From Prevotella melaninogenica ATCC 25845 (GTDB taxonomy: Bacteria; Bacteroidota; Bacteroidia; Bacteroidales; Bacteroidaceae): 64,000 nt of DNA. The DNA is taken from positions 868,001 to 932,000 of the forward strand of contig NC_014371.1 of the NCBI RefSeq assembly GCF_000144405.1, given 5' to 3'. The notes below the pieces were generated by a model, which was given only the letters and a program-made list of their open reading frames with translations, was not told the origin of the DNA and did not search any database. Of this stretch, positions 1-9,473 are shown in pieces; position 1 is the first letter of the stretch; every line of letters starts with the position of its first letter. Both the position numbers and the translations under genes were made by a program.

Positions 1-3000
1 TTTGGTCGCACAAAGCAATTGAAAAGGCGGTTGTACCTGTCGGATAACTGCTCCTTGAACGTGTCAGGTGTTCGTCTGAGCCAATCGACAAAGCCCTGCC
101 TGATTTCCTCAATCTTGGCATTTGCCATCTGGATGGCATGTCCGTCCCTTACTTTGATGGTCTTGGTTTCTCCCGTAACCTTGTCCGTCACCTCCTTGCT
201 CTTGTTGATGTCGGGAATGGTATTGTGTAGGGCGTGCTTCAAGAGATTGATGCCATCATAACGGCGAAATTCTCCCTGTACGGCATACTTGTGCCAGATA
301 TTGGCATTCTTTCTGTCGCAGACAATGCTGTACTCGTCCATGTTGGAATGGTAGGATACGCCAATATCCGTCCCGAAGAACTCCGAGGCGAACCTGCCAT
401 AGACTTTGGCAGGTATCCAGCGTTCACCGAGATTAAAGTCAAGGTCTGCAAATGGAATGGGTGTTGGCGTGGCTGCACGCAAGGCAGCAAGGCTCTGTTT
501 GGCTTCCTCATGGTCTGGATGATCCAAGAGCCACGACTCGATACGCTCCGCCTTTTCTATTACATTGCCCGAAATGAACTTGTCCGCCACTTCGTAGGCA
601 TTCTCTTCGGGATTGTAATAGATGCGACCTTCCAAGGAAGAAATAATGTCGTTTTCCTCCATATCAGGTAAAAGTGAACTCATGTAGTCAAGTTCCACCG
701 CGCCGTACTTGTTGAGCGATGCACCCAAGGCTTCCATCGGGTCTGCGGCAACGGTCAGTTCCGTGGTAGAAAATGCTGTAGGATGGTCAAAGATGTCTGC
801 CTTGACGTACCTGCCGTTCTCAGAGCGTTCCAAGAAGAGCATTTCCACGCCTGTAGCATCCATCTTGATGATGTCGGTGTTCGCCTTCTGATTGAAGTAG
901 CCCCAACAGGATACATAATCATCATACAGGTGGTTGAGTCTGCTGCGGTCTTCCTTGTCTTCTGCATGGTTCTCTGCCTCGTAGTCATAGAGACGGTGAT
1001 AGCACTCCCGTATCTCGATATAGGCTTTGAGACGGGAAAGCTGGGCATACGGCAAGTCCATCGGGTTAAAGGTTGGATGTCGCTTTAAGTCAGAAAGAAA
1101 GCCTACCTGCCCTTTCTGCACGACAATGGAGCCGTCTCTCAGGTGAGAGTCCGGCGAAGAGAGAAAAGGGCGTGGTGAAGTGTCAAACTCTTTTCTGACT
1201 TCTGCTATCGGCTGCGGCTTGCGCTCCTCGGCTTCATTCATGAAGTCGAAAAGGGACGGCTCACGTGGGGAGGAAGAAGCCGCTTTCCTGCTGCCACGGG
1301 TACGCCGTTGAGGAACAGTTACCGCCTTTTGTATCTTGGACTCCGATGGTTTCTGGGGAGCAGTTTGAGTTATAGGACGATGCGCCTGTGAAGTTCTTGA
1401 ATCATCCTTGATTTCATTGTTCACACGGGTAACTTCTCTTGTCCAAAGACTGTATTCCTCTGGGGCAAATAGTGACAGTTGCTCCGGTTGTCCGATATCT
1501 TCCATGTTATTGTCCACCACCGGATGATGATCGTCGTCAAAGAATATTGTCTGCCCGTTCATCTCTCTCGGGGCTTCAATATCCGTACGGATTTCCTGTG
1601 GTTCCTGCTCGTATTGATGATGAAGTGTCAAGGCGGGTACGCCTTCGGGAGCAGGTTCTATAGTCATGGAAGGCTGTTCTGATACTAATTGTTGTGGGTC
1701 AGACTCTGGTGATGACGGCTGTAATGGAATTGTCTCGCCGTTGGAAATGGTATTTTCTGTTGTCTGTGCCTTGGTAATGGTAAAATCGTTCGAGTCTATG
1801 ACCTGTCCGACATTAATATTTATTTCTGTTTCTAGCTCTTCCTTGGGCGTTTTGATTTCAGAAACACCGTTCACAGTCTCCTTAACGGTGTATTCTGTCT
1901 TTGTTACCACTTCTTCCTTGATTTCCTCTGCCACCACTTCTTCTTTGGTATATTGTCCTCTGACGATTTCTTCCAGTTCGGCTATCTCGTGCAATTTCTT
2001 AGGAGAGAAATACAGGTCGCGCTCTATGCCTAGTCCTCTTACCTTCACGCCTTCCATCTCATCGAGGGACATATTGCCCAATTCCCAGCCATACCCCATC
2101 GTGACGGCACCGAAACCAATACGGCTCTTGGGGTCATATTCCAAGAGATAGGCAGTGTATGCTCCCATCGGGAAGAAATAGCGTGCATAGGCAACCTTAT
2201 CGCCAATAAGTTCCTTTTCTGTCGAATAGAGTTTAGGTAACTGTTTCCTGATACTGTCGGGCATGAGGTTATAGGCATCGTTTATACCCTTGTCTTCAGT
2301 CTTTGTCCTCTCTGTTTCTTCTTCTCGACTTATGGTAATACCCAACTTGCGAAGCTGTTTCTCCGCTTCTGCCTCTCGCTCTGTTTCTGTCATCGGTACA
2401 CCTGTTTCATATAGTTTACGGTCGATACGTTGCCCCATTTCAAGGGAGAGTTGTGTTCGGAGACTTTCTGCCATTTCCTCAATCCCTCCTGTGAACCGAT
2501 ACTCCCATGCTGGTCTTCCATAAGGGTCTGTACCCATTATGCGTTCTGTGGCAATGGTGCGATGAGATATGTCCTTCCAATCTCCTACAAAAAGAGAGTT
2601 ATGCTTGAAGACGACAGAAGAGCCTTCTTCCTTAGGAACGGAAACGGTTTCTACAAACTGCTGTTCAATGCCCTTGCTGATTTCTTTACCTGTTTGCTTC
2701 TGCAGGACAATGAGGTCACTGCCTACGTCCGTACCTGCATTGTCTGAAAACATACCCGATGGTAGGCGGAGGGCGGAGATAAGGCGGCTGTTCTGCATCA
2801 GGTAACGGCGTATGGCTTCATTGCGGGGGCTGTCCAATACGCCCTGTGAGGTGATGAATGCCAGTAAGCCGCCTTCCTTGATGCAGTCCAGACCTTTCAC
2901 GAAGAAGTAATTGTGAATGGCACGTGTGGACGCACGTTTAAGAGTGTCCTTGCCTTTGCTATACTCTCGGTCATAGACCATGAATTCACCGAAAGGAATG

Positions 3001-3596
3001 TTACTTGTAATAAGGTCGTATTTGTCCTTGTCTTCCAGTTCTCCAATGGCTTCAAAAGGCTCGCTTTGTACGAATATGTTGCCTTTTCCATAAGGGTGCA
3101 GGGCTTGGCTGATACGGGCAGTGAGCAGGTCCTTTTCCATTGCATCTACAACACCCGCTTGCTTTGCAAAGGCCTCGGCAAAGGCACCTATACCCATAGA
3201 AGGGTCTAAGCATCGTCTTACCTGCAGGTTTGTGGAGGCAAGTGCGTCTGAGATAGCAGAAACGATACGGGTATCAGTATAGAAGGAGGTTAGCACGCTT
3301 GCCTTGATGCTCTCCCAATACCGTTTGGCGGTATTGGCATCTACGGATTCACGATAAATCATCTGTTTGAGCTGTTGGGTAGGTTCAAAGAGATTCTGCT
3401 CTGACTTGCTCCAATAGCGTATGTCATCGGGGTTATCTGTACGGTTGAGTACACATTTCAAGCCACCGAAGCCCTGATAGTTCCGTAAGATACTTTTCTC
3501 AGCTTCGGTGGCTTCACGGCGTTCTTTCTCCAGGCGCAAGACCACACGGATAGCTTCCGTGTTGACTTGCAGAACTTCTTTCTTATTGTATGCCAT
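1..3596 (-). CDS. N6-DNA methylase/helicase protein of the ICE, 3' end outside window
   Basis: An open frame runs from ATG at 3596 to the window edge without a stop, about 1198 codons, so the C-terminal part is missing. The N-terminal 300 residues look like an N6-adenine methyltransferase: a SAM-binding motif DPSMGIGAF at residue 131 and a catalytic motif N-I-P-F at residue 199 (family usual is N-P-P-Y/F). A QGFGGLK segment near residue 41 is typical of the very large ICE proteins that join a methylase to an SNF2-type helicase. The helicase half would lie beyond the window and is inferred. A glutamate- and threonine-rich linker around residues 560-760 separates the regions. It is likely co-transcribed with topB and the DUF3945 gene upstream, as in related elements. 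Possible roles are protection of the element from host restriction or DNA processing during transfer. Confidence 0.85.
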   Translation of the reverse strand, partial: MAYNKKEVLQVNTEAIRVVLRLEKERREATEAEKSILRNYQGFGGLKCVLNRTDNPDDIRYWSKSEQNLFEPTQQLKQMIYRESVDANTAKRYWESIKASVLTSFYTDTRIVSAISDALASTNLQVRRCLDPSMGIGAFAEAFAKQAGVVDAMEKDLLTARISQALHPYGKGNIFVQSEPFEAIGELEDKDKYDLITSNIPFGEFMVYDREYSKGKDTLKRASTRAIHNYFFVKGLDCIKEGGLLAFITSQGVLDSPRNEAIRRYLMQNSRLISALRLPSGMFSDNAGTDVGSDLIVLQKQTGKEISKGIEQQFVETVSVPKEEGSSVVFKHNSLFVGDWKDISHRTIATERIMGTDPYGRPAWEYRFTGGIEEMAESLRTQLSLEMGQRIDRKLYETGVPMTETEREAEAEKQLRKLGITISREEETERTKTEDKGINDAYNLMPDSIRKQLPKLYSTEKELIGDKVAYARYFFPMGAYTAYLLEYDPKSRIGFGAVTMGYGWELGNMSLDEMEGVKVRGLGIERDLYFSPKKLHEIAELEEIVRGQYTKEEVVAEEIKEEVVTKTEYTVKETVNGVSEIKTPKEELETEININVGQVIDSNDFTITKAQTTENTISNGETIPLQPSSPESDPQQLVSEQPSMTIEPAPEGVPALTLHHQYEQEPQEIRTDIEAPREMNGQTIFFDDDHHPVVDNNMEDIGQPEQLSLFAPEEYSLWTREVTRVNNEIKDDSRTSQAHRPITQTAPQKPSESKIQKAVTVPQRRTRGSRKAASSSPREPSLFDFMNEAEERKPQPIAEVRKEFDTSPRPFLSSPDSHLRDGSIVVQKGQVGFLSDLKRHPTFNPMDLPYAQLSRLKAYIEIRECYHRLYDYEAENHAEDKEDRSRLNHLYDDYVSCWGYFNQKANTDIIKMDATGVEMLFLERSENGRYVKADIFDHPTAFSTTELTVAADPMEALGASLNKYGAVELDYMSSLLPDMEENDIISSLEGRIYYNPEENAYEVADKFISGNVIEKAERIESWLLDHPDHEEAKQSLAALRAATPTPIPFADLDFNLGERWIPAKVYGRFASEFFGTDIGVSYHSNMDEYSIVCDRKNANIWHKYAVQGEFRRYDGINLLKHALHNTIPDINKSKEVTDKVTGETKTIKVRDGHAIQMANAKIEEIRQGFVDWLRRTPDTFKEQLSDRYNRLFNCFVRP

Positions 3597-3689
3597 AGTG
3601 TCTTCTTTTAATAAGGTGGAGGTAAAAAGGTCGGGAGGTAATACTGGTATCTCTCGACCTATATCTGTAAATCTCCGTTTCTGTCGGGA

Positions 3690-5777
3690 TTATTTTCCTC
3701 TTTGTTTTCCTTTCTTGTTCTCAAATTCAAAGGAAGTGGCGTAGTCTTCACCCAGAACAAGTCGGGCATTGAATTTCTTGCCAGCCTTGCTGGTCAGTCC
3801 TTTAAGGATAGGCGTACGACCAGAACTTATCAAGTCACGGATGTTATCTTCAGAGAGAAGTATGCCGCAGACTTCACGAAACACGTGGAAACCACAGGTT
3901 TCATGCCAGCATTTGGCTACCTTGGCATAGATGCCGACACTCTGCTGCCCGCATTTTGGGCAGCGGTAGACAGGATAGGACTTTTGTTCGGGAGTAAGTG
4001 AAAGGAGTTCCTCACAGATGGTATTTACATAAGAGTTGATACCCTGTGAAAACTTATCCGCAGGCATTTTTCCCGCCTCGATGGCAGCAAGGGCAAGTTC
4101 CCAACTTCCTGTCATTTCTGCATTGGTAATCTTCTTGTCCTTGACAATCTCATAGACTGCCAAGCCTTTTTCGGTGGGAATGATGGCTTTCTTGTCCCTT
4201 CGGATATAGTCACGGAGGATAAGTGTCTCGATGATGTTGGCACGAGTAGCAGGTGTACCGATACCACACTCTGCCATAGCTTTGCGTTTGTTATCTTCCT
4301 CCACTTCCTTGCCTGCGTTTTCCATAGCAGAAAGCAGTGTCGCTTCTGTGTAGAGAGGTTTAGGTTTGGTCTTATGTTCGGTTATTTCAGCAGAAACAAG
4401 TGACAAAACCTCTCCCTCCATCAAATCAGGCAATGAAGGTAAAACTAGTTCATCGTCGTTTTCCTTTTCCTTTTTCTCTGCATCAGTAACCAGCTCATTC
4501 TGCACGGCTTTCCAGCCCAAGGAAATCTGCCTACACGCTTTCCAAGTAAAGATATTGGTACCGTCAGTAAACCGCACCTGCATACGTTCTTCCTCTGAAT
4601 CGGGGGAAAAGGCTTCTATGAAGCGATTAACTACCATTTGATAGATAGTTATTTCGTCTGTCGATATTCCAGAAGGCGTTTCACCTGTTGGGATAATGGC
4701 GTGGTGGTCAGTAATCTTTGCGTTGTCCACAGAATGGCGGTTAAGTGGATTTGATAGTGGCATGCCTGTCTTACGTAGCAGGGCGGGGACTTCCTCGAAG
4801 ACATCCTCGCTGATGTATCGGCTGCCAGTGCGGGGATAGGTTGTGATTTTCTTCTCATAGAGGCTTTGGGCTATTGAGAGGGTCTTGTCTGCAGAAAATC
4901 CGTGGCGTCTGTTGGCTTCCTTCTGCAAGGCAGTAAGGTCGTACAAGAGTGATGGTGCAGTATGCGTTACCTTTCTTGCGACCGACTCTACCTTAAGCTG
5001 GCTCTGACTACGAAGTGTAGCGAGAGCAGTCTGTGCCGATGCTTCACTCTCATAGTCTTCTTTGCCAACGGTTTTCAGCGACACGCCCTCTTTCTCTATA
5101 AGAGCAGACAGTTTCCAATAGGGTACGGAAGAAAAATCACGATTCTCTATATACCGACGGCAGACCATAGCGAGTGTCGGAGTCTGTACCCGTCCCAATG
5201 AATAGCTGCCTTTGCGAGCAATGGACAGGGCACGGCTAGCATTGATGCCCACAAGCCAATCGGCTTCGCTTCTTGCCTTGGCAGAATGATAGAGGTTGTC
5301 GTAATGGCTTCCTGGTTTGAGATTGGAAAGTCCTTCACGAATAGCCTTATCGGTAAGTGAACTTATCCAAAGGCGGTCAAAAGGCTTTCGGCATCCCAAA
5401 TGTTGATAGATATAACGGAAAATAAGTTCACCCTCCCGTCCTGCATCAGTAGCGACGATGATACGGTCCGCCTTGTCAAAGCAGGAACGTATCACCTTGA
5501 GTTGCTTCAATGCTGCAGGGTCTGATACATACTCCTTGTCCTTACGTACTTGTCGTACCACTAACTGAAAAGGATTGGGACGAATGGGCAGGTCTTCCGC
5601 TTTATAGGCAGAAAAACCATAGGCTTCGGGCATGGCAAGGGCGATGAGGTGTCCCATTGCCCAAGTAACGAGGTAGCCGTTGCCTTCCAAATAGCCGTCC
5701 TGCTTACTCTTTGCCCCAACGATACGGGCAAAATCTCTGGCTACCGAGGGTTTCTCGGCAATAATACAAGTTGTCAT
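3690..5777 (-). CDS. topB: DNA topoisomerase III (type IA)
   Basis: The 695-residue protein has the type IA layout. A Toprim domain carries DAGREGE at residues 111-117, and the active-site tyrosine is Y314 in TTYPRTGSR. The usual aspartate after PRT is glycine here, which I recall as common in ICE-borne TopB. A cysteine pair CPKC and a later cysteine pair near residues 605-630 look like a zinc finger. The last 50 residues form a topoisomerase C-terminal repeat (LSEDNIRDLISSGR...GKKFNAR). TopB relaxes or decatenates DNA and is part of the conserved module of CTnDOT-like elements. The gene lies 21 bases downstream of the DUF3945 gene, so the two are probably one transcript. Confidence 0.93.
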   Translation of the reverse strand: MTTCIIAEKPSVARDFARIVGAKSKQDGYLEGNGYLVTWAMGHLIALAMPEAYGFSAYKAEDLPIRPNPFQLVVRQVRKDKEYVSDPAALKQLKVIRSCFDKADRIIVATDAGREGELIFRYIYQHLGCRKPFDRLWISSLTDKAIREGLSNLKPGSHYDNLYHSAKARSEADWLVGINASRALSIARKGSYSLGRVQTPTLAMVCRRYIENRDFSSVPYWKLSALIEKEGVSLKTVGKEDYESEASAQTALATLRSQSQLKVESVARKVTHTAPSLLYDLTALQKEANRRHGFSADKTLSIAQSLYEKKITTYPRTGSRYISEDVFEEVPALLRKTGMPLSNPLNRHSVDNAKITDHHAIIPTGETPSGISTDEITIYQMVVNRFIEAFSPDSEEERMQVRFTDGTNIFTWKACRQISLGWKAVQNELVTDAEKKEKENDDELVLPSLPDLMEGEVLSLVSAEITEHKTKPKPLYTEATLLSAMENAGKEVEEDNKRKAMAECGIGTPATRANIIETLILRDYIRRDKKAIIPTEKGLAVYEIVKDKKITNAEMTGSWELALAAIEAGKMPADKFSQGINSYVNTICEELLSLTPEQKSYPVYRCPKCGQQSVGIYAKVAKCWHETCGFHVFREVCGILLSEDNIRDLISSGRTPILKGLTSKAGKKFNARLVLGEDYATSFEFENKKGKQRGK

Positions 5778-5798
5778 AGTCGATAATAGAATTAAGGG

Positions 5799-7208
5799 TT
5801 ACATCTTACGTCCACGGGACTTCTTCTGCTTGTTCTCGTCCTGCTTTTGCTTCTGCTCAGCAGTAGGCTGTGTCTGTCCCGTTTTGAGTGGTTCTTTCAC
5901 ATCCTTGGTGGCTTCGTTGGTCTTGCCGTGGTTATTCACGGCTACCTGCGTTTTGTGTTCTTCGGCTACGGCAACCATCTTTTCTTTGCCAGTTTCCTGC
6001 TTCTTGTCAGGATTCCACTTGTAAAAACGTGGGCGGTTCTGTTCCTTGTCCATGCGAACGTATGCGTTGAAAGGTTGTCCCTGTTTGTCCACCATATTCT
6101 TTAGATATAGTGTACGACCACTATCCAAGGCTTCACGCTGTTTTTCTGATAACTCCAAGCCACAAAGCTTATGTGGGACGCCTTGCTGCTGAGCCTGTTT
6201 GTGTTCCTGTCGTTCTCTTAAACTTTTGTTGTCGCCAAAGATGAACTCAATACCTTTCTTCTCTGCATTGACCTGAAGCGTGGCATTAAAAGACTTACCA
6301 CTCTTAGCAGTCATACCTTCAACCTTTACTGCTTTGCCCTCCACAAGGTCTTTATACTGAGTGTCAGAGAGCGTTACGCCCTTGATTTCTTTGGGGATGT
6401 TTACACGGTCGGCGCACAGGGCGATAATCTCATTGGTTTGCGGATCGATAGAGACGTAAGCAGAAAAAGGCTCAGCGTTCTTAGGTGTTACCTCAATGGT
6501 CTTGCCAAGATTACCCGTAGCAAGGAGTTGCTCCTTTTCTTCGGGAGAGAACTTGTAACCCATATAGGGAAAGTCAAGCTGTGGTTCTTTTCTCAAAGGA
6601 TGAATTGCCAAACCGATATTGCCGTTATCGTCCGTGCGAAAAGCAAGGCGAGCTTCGGTGTAGATGGTTGTGTCGCCAATGGGAACGGCAATCGTCAAGA
6701 GATTGCTCTTCTGCCAATTGAGCATCTTTTCCAATTCTCCACTCTGCTCCAATCGCTCACGGGTAAGTCCGAGATTATCGAGCATCTTCCAATCAATCTT
6801 CTCCAGGTCGATAGCAGTAGCATTCTTCTGCTGGGGAAGATAGTCCTCAAAGGGAACGCCCATCTCAGCCAGCTGCTGATTGCTTTCTGGCTTCTCACGG
6901 CTTTGGAGCAGGGTACGCAGGTTGTCCACGCCCTGCTCCACATTGTTAGACAAGACCTTGTACAGCCCAAAATGAGTCGGATTGTTGAACTGTTTGAGGA
7001 AGTTGGTCATGAAGTTCTTCAGAAGTCCATCCCTGTTGTTGAACTTCAAGAATGCCGCTTGGTTGGCAGCGACAGCCTCTGTTGTTTTAAGGTTTCCCTT
7101 GTCGTCAATACCAGAAATTACGGAGAGTTTTCCCGCTTCCTTTTCGTTCGTTACCTCCGTGCGGTCTTCCAAGACCAGCACGTAATTGTCATTGCTGTTT
7201 GATTCCAT
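5799..7208 (-). CDS. DUF4099/DUF3945 domain ICE protein
   Basis: A 469-residue soluble protein with no signal peptide or membrane segment. The region around residues 120-200 (MGVPFEDYLPQQKN, followed by IDWKMLDNLGLTRERLE) matches what I know as DUF4099. It is followed by at least two DUF3945-type repeats around residues 276-325 and 352-400, each with L-S-x-x-Q near the start and G-x-x-F-N-A near the middle. The tail is lysine- and glutamine-rich and ends KKSRGRKM, consistent with nucleic acid contact. Such genes nearly always sit beside topB in Bacteroidota ICEs, but their biochemical role is unknown. The repeats resemble the C-terminal repeat of the neighbouring TopB. The start follows a 10-bp inverted repeat that ends directly at the ATG. 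Confidence 0.85.
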   Translation of the reverse strand: MESNSNDNYVLVLEDRTEVTNEKEAGKLSVISGIDDKGNLKTTEAVAANQAAFLKFNNRDGLLKNFMTNFLKQFNNPTHFGLYKVLSNNVEQGVDNLRTLLQSREKPESNQQLAEMGVPFEDYLPQQKNATAIDLEKIDWKMLDNLGLTRERLEQSGELEKMLNWQKSNLLTIAVPIGDTTIYTEARLAFRTDDNGNIGLAIHPLRKEPQLDFPYMGYKFSPEEKEQLLATGNLGKTIEVTPKNAEPFSAYVSIDPQTNEIIALCADRVNIPKEIKGVTLSDTQYKDLVEGKAVKVEGMTAKSGKSFNATLQVNAEKKGIEFIFGDNKSLRERQEHKQAQQQGVPHKLCGLELSEKQREALDSGRTLYLKNMVDKQGQPFNAYVRMDKEQNRPRFYKWNPDKKQETGKEKMVAVAEEHKTQVAVNNHGKTNEATKDVKEPLKTGQTQPTAEQKQKQDENKQKKSRGRKM

Positions 7209-7246
7209 TGCTTGATAATTTTAATGATGAATACTGTTATCAAGCA
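7209..7246 (-). promoter_or_regulatory. Inverted repeat abutting the DUF3945 start codon
   Basis: TGCTTGATAA (7209-7218) pairs perfectly with TTATCAAGCA (7237-7246) across an 18-base loop. On the minus strand the 3' arm runs straight into the ATG at 7208. It could be a hairpin limiting ribosome access or a repressor site. No terminator-like T run follows. Confidence 0.45.
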
Positions 7247-7392
7247 GCTAAATTATAGGTATATGAAGAGATGAAAAAGTTTTCGGGTAAAGTAGGAAAT
7301 AAAAGGAATTTATGGGAAACAATCTATTATGTTTAGTTTATGGTAAAGCCTAAAATATCACTTTATTAGAATATAGTTTCTATAATAAGAAA

Positions 7393-7426
7393 ATTCCCCA
7401 ATTATCACGATGGATAAGTGGGGAAT
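7393..7426 (-). terminator. Terminator of the oxoamine synthase-tetR unit
   Basis: TGGGGAAT (7419-7426) and ATTCCCCA (7393-7400) form an 8-bp stem. On the minus strand it is followed by a TTTTCTTAT tract. It lies 19 bases past the tetR stop codon. Confidence 0.7.
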
Positions 7427-7444
7427 CTCTTTGAACTGTATGGT

Positions 7445-8149
7445 TTAATCCAAACACTTTTTTATGATTTCATCGCTGATGCCATTTTCTTTCATTCTTT
7501 CAGCAACTACTTTTTTATAATTATTTACTTCATGGTTGTGGAATATCATGTGTCCAAGTTCCTCTAAAGCATTTTCTATACGCTTTCTGCCTTGTTCCGT
7601 ATTCAAGTCAATGTCTGAGAATTTAGAACGCTCTCTGTGAAGGTTGAGGTAATAAATGCCACCGATTATCAGGGATGATATGGCGGCTATATCAATACCA
7701 GTGTCCTTGAGTTTCTCTTCATAGATATTGACAAGAGGTAAAGTGTGCATTTCTCTGAGCATGGCCGTACGGACTGTGGTCTCATTTCCTTCAGCAATCT
7801 CCCAGCGTAATAGTTCCAACATCACTGATTTATCTTGAAGTGCTTTCTGTACATCCTTGAAAATACTGATATAACCCAATTCTGAATCTGTAGGAAATTG
7901 AATACCAGTGAGCACATCCTTAAACCAATAGTCATACCTCTTAACGAATTCATCATAAAATTCGCTAAGATTGTCATATCTGTTATAGAACACAAGCGGC
8001 TCTATTCTGGCTTTTTTGATGAGTTCTGTCACCAACATTGATGCAAAGCCTTTTTTCTTAATCAGACTTTCTGCTGCCTTGATAATGTCTGCCTGTATAT
8101 CGACGTTTGTCCTTCTGTATCTTTTAGGTTTATTTTCTTCTTCTGCCAT
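7445..8149 (-). CDS. TetR/AcrR family transcriptional regulator
   Basis: The 234-residue protein has a TetR-type N-terminal helix-turn-helix at residues 17-63 (IQADIIKAAESLIKKKGF, then VTELIKKARIEP and a YNRYDNLSEFYDEF helix). The longer helical C-terminal half would bind a ligand. The ATG at 8149 follows the TAG stop of the oxoamine synthase gene with no spacer (TAGATG), so the two are an operon and probably translationally coupled. By family habit it should repress its own operon. Candidate operators are the TATAAACAAT repeats at 9382 and 9478. The ligand is unknown. Confidence 0.88.
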   Translation of the reverse strand: MAEEENKPKRYRRTNVDIQADIIKAAESLIKKKGFASMLVTELIKKARIEPLVFYNRYDNLSEFYDEFVKRYDYWFKDVLTGIQFPTDSELGYISIFKDVQKALQDKSVMLELLRWEIAEGNETTVRTAMLREMHTLPLVNIYEEKLKDTGIDIAAISSLIIGGIYYLNLHRERSKFSDIDLNTEQGRKRIENALEELGHMIFHNHEVNNYKKVVAERMKENGISDEIIKKCLD

Positions 8150-9382
8150 CTAAAAAGGAATTGATTTTCTGATTTCCAAAAGAGCAGTCACTAATTGCTC
8201 TAACTGTTCTATCTCGTGAGAAGCCAATACACTAACTCTAAGCCGTGCTTCTTTGGTTCTTACCGCAGGATATGTGATACCGCTTACAAAGATACATCTT
8301 TTTTGTAATTCACGTGCTATTTCATATACTTTTTTATTATCTCTTACCATAATAGGAAATATGGCTGATACAGAGCAGCCTATATCAAAGCCTTCCTCTG
8401 TCAGTCGTTTGCGCAGATAATTGACATTAGTCCACAACTTCTTGCGAATCTCTGGTTGTGTCTGTATGAGTTCCAGTGCCTTTAGGGAAGATGCTGCAAC
8501 CTGTGGAGTCATTGCTGCGGAAAAGACATTACTGTCAGCATAATATCTCAGATACTGAATCAGTTTTTCTGACGCGGCAACAAAACCACCGACACATCCG
8601 AAAGACTTACTGAAAGTTCCTGTAATAATATCTACTTGTCCCAAGCAATTATAATATTCGGCTGTTCCTCTGCCGTTTTCTCCCATAACTCCAATGCCGT
8701 GAGCGTCATCCATCATAAGAAGACAATTGTGTTTCTTGCAGACCGCAATGTATTGAGGAAGTTTTGATAAATCTCCATTCTGGGAATAGACCCCATCGAT
8801 GATGACCAATCGAGTCTGATATTTTCCCGTTTCCCGTTCAAGGATCATGTCAAGATAGTCAATATCGTTGTGTCCTATATGCTTTACATTGGTTCCAATT
8901 AAACCACTTGTGGCACTGGTATGGATATACGAATCAATGTAGGCTATGTCATTTTTTCCCAATATAGCACGGAGTAAACCTGCATTGGCACCAAATCCAG
9001 ATGAGAAGAGAATTGCATCTTCCTGACCAACGAACTTTGCAATGCCTTGTTCCAACTGCTGATGGATGTCTAAATAGCCTCCTATGGCTTGAGCGGCACT
9101 TGCCCCTGTACCGTATTTCAGGACGGCATTTATGCCAGCCTCCTTGGTCTCAGTCCTTTGCGACATACCAAGGTAATCATTGGAAATGTATGCGGAAACT
9201 TCACCATCATAGCCCTCTATCTGCATTTTTGCTCCAACGCCTGTTCTTGCCATGACCCAATAACTCTTGCAGCCGAACTGATTCATTTGGTCAATATAAC
9301 TCTGGAAGTTTTGGCTACGTTCGATAACATTCTCGTTGGGAGTAATCTCGAAATCCTTCAATGAAATAATGTTTTTATTCAT
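8150..9382 (-). CDS. Alpha-oxoamine synthase family PLP enzyme
   Basis: A fold-type I PLP enzyme of the group that includes 8-amino-7-oxononanoate synthase, 2-amino-3-ketobutyrate CoA ligase, serine palmitoyltransferase and CqsA. These enzymes condense an amino acid with an acyl thioester, releasing CO2. I see SNDYLGM at residue 68, the DDAHGIGVMG aspartate motif near residue 225, and the PLP lysine K259 in TGTFSKSFG. The glycine-rich GTGASAAQAIGGYLDIH segment replaces the usual GSGGSR form, so the substrate cannot be read off. I chose ATG 9382 (410 residues), because the upstream extension begins inside the promoter and has no better start. It is followed directly by its likely TetR repressor. 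A signalling ketone, modified lipid head or biotin-related product are all possible. Confidence 0.85.
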   Translation of the reverse strand: MNKNIISLKDFEITPNENVIERSQNFQSYIDQMNQFGCKSYWVMARTGVGAKMQIEGYDGEVSAYISNDYLGMSQRTETKEAGINAVLKYGTGASAAQAIGGYLDIHQQLEQGIAKFVGQEDAILFSSGFGANAGLLRAILGKNDIAYIDSYIHTSATSGLIGTNVKHIGHNDIDYLDMILERETGKYQTRLVIIDGVYSQNGDLSKLPQYIAVCKKHNCLLMMDDAHGIGVMGENGRGTAEYYNCLGQVDIITGTFSKSFGCVGGFVAASEKLIQYLRYYADSNVFSAAMTPQVAASSLKALELIQTQPEIRKKLWTNVNYLRKRLTEEGFDIGCSVSAIFPIMVRDNKKVYEIARELQKRCIFVSGITYPAVRTKEARLRVSVLASHEIEQLEQLVTALLEIRKSIPF

Positions 9383-9413
9383 ATAAACAATGTATAGATA
9401 GTAAATAATACTA

Positions 9414-9446
9414 CAAATATAAGTAGAAATATCAAGAAAACACAAA
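9414..9446 (-). promoter_or_regulatory. Promoter of the oxoamine synthase-tetR operon
   Basis: On the minus strand TTTG (9443-9446) is separated by 21 bases from TATATTTG (9414-9421). This matches the Bacteroidota housekeeping consensus TTTG-N19-21-TAnnTTTG. The start codon lies about 30 bases downstream. Confidence 0.65.
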
Positions 9447-9473
9447 TTCTTTTTAAAAAAAAAGATATTTTTC

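Noticed and set aside
234-3209. Several plus-strand ORFs of 60-160 codons in the first 3.3 kb
   Set aside because: They are antisense to the continuous methylase/helicase frame and show no independent family or start context.
6438-7202. 254-codon plus-strand ORF opposite the DUF3945 gene
   Set aside because: It exactly mirrors the coding strand of a recognised protein; length is due to codon bias.
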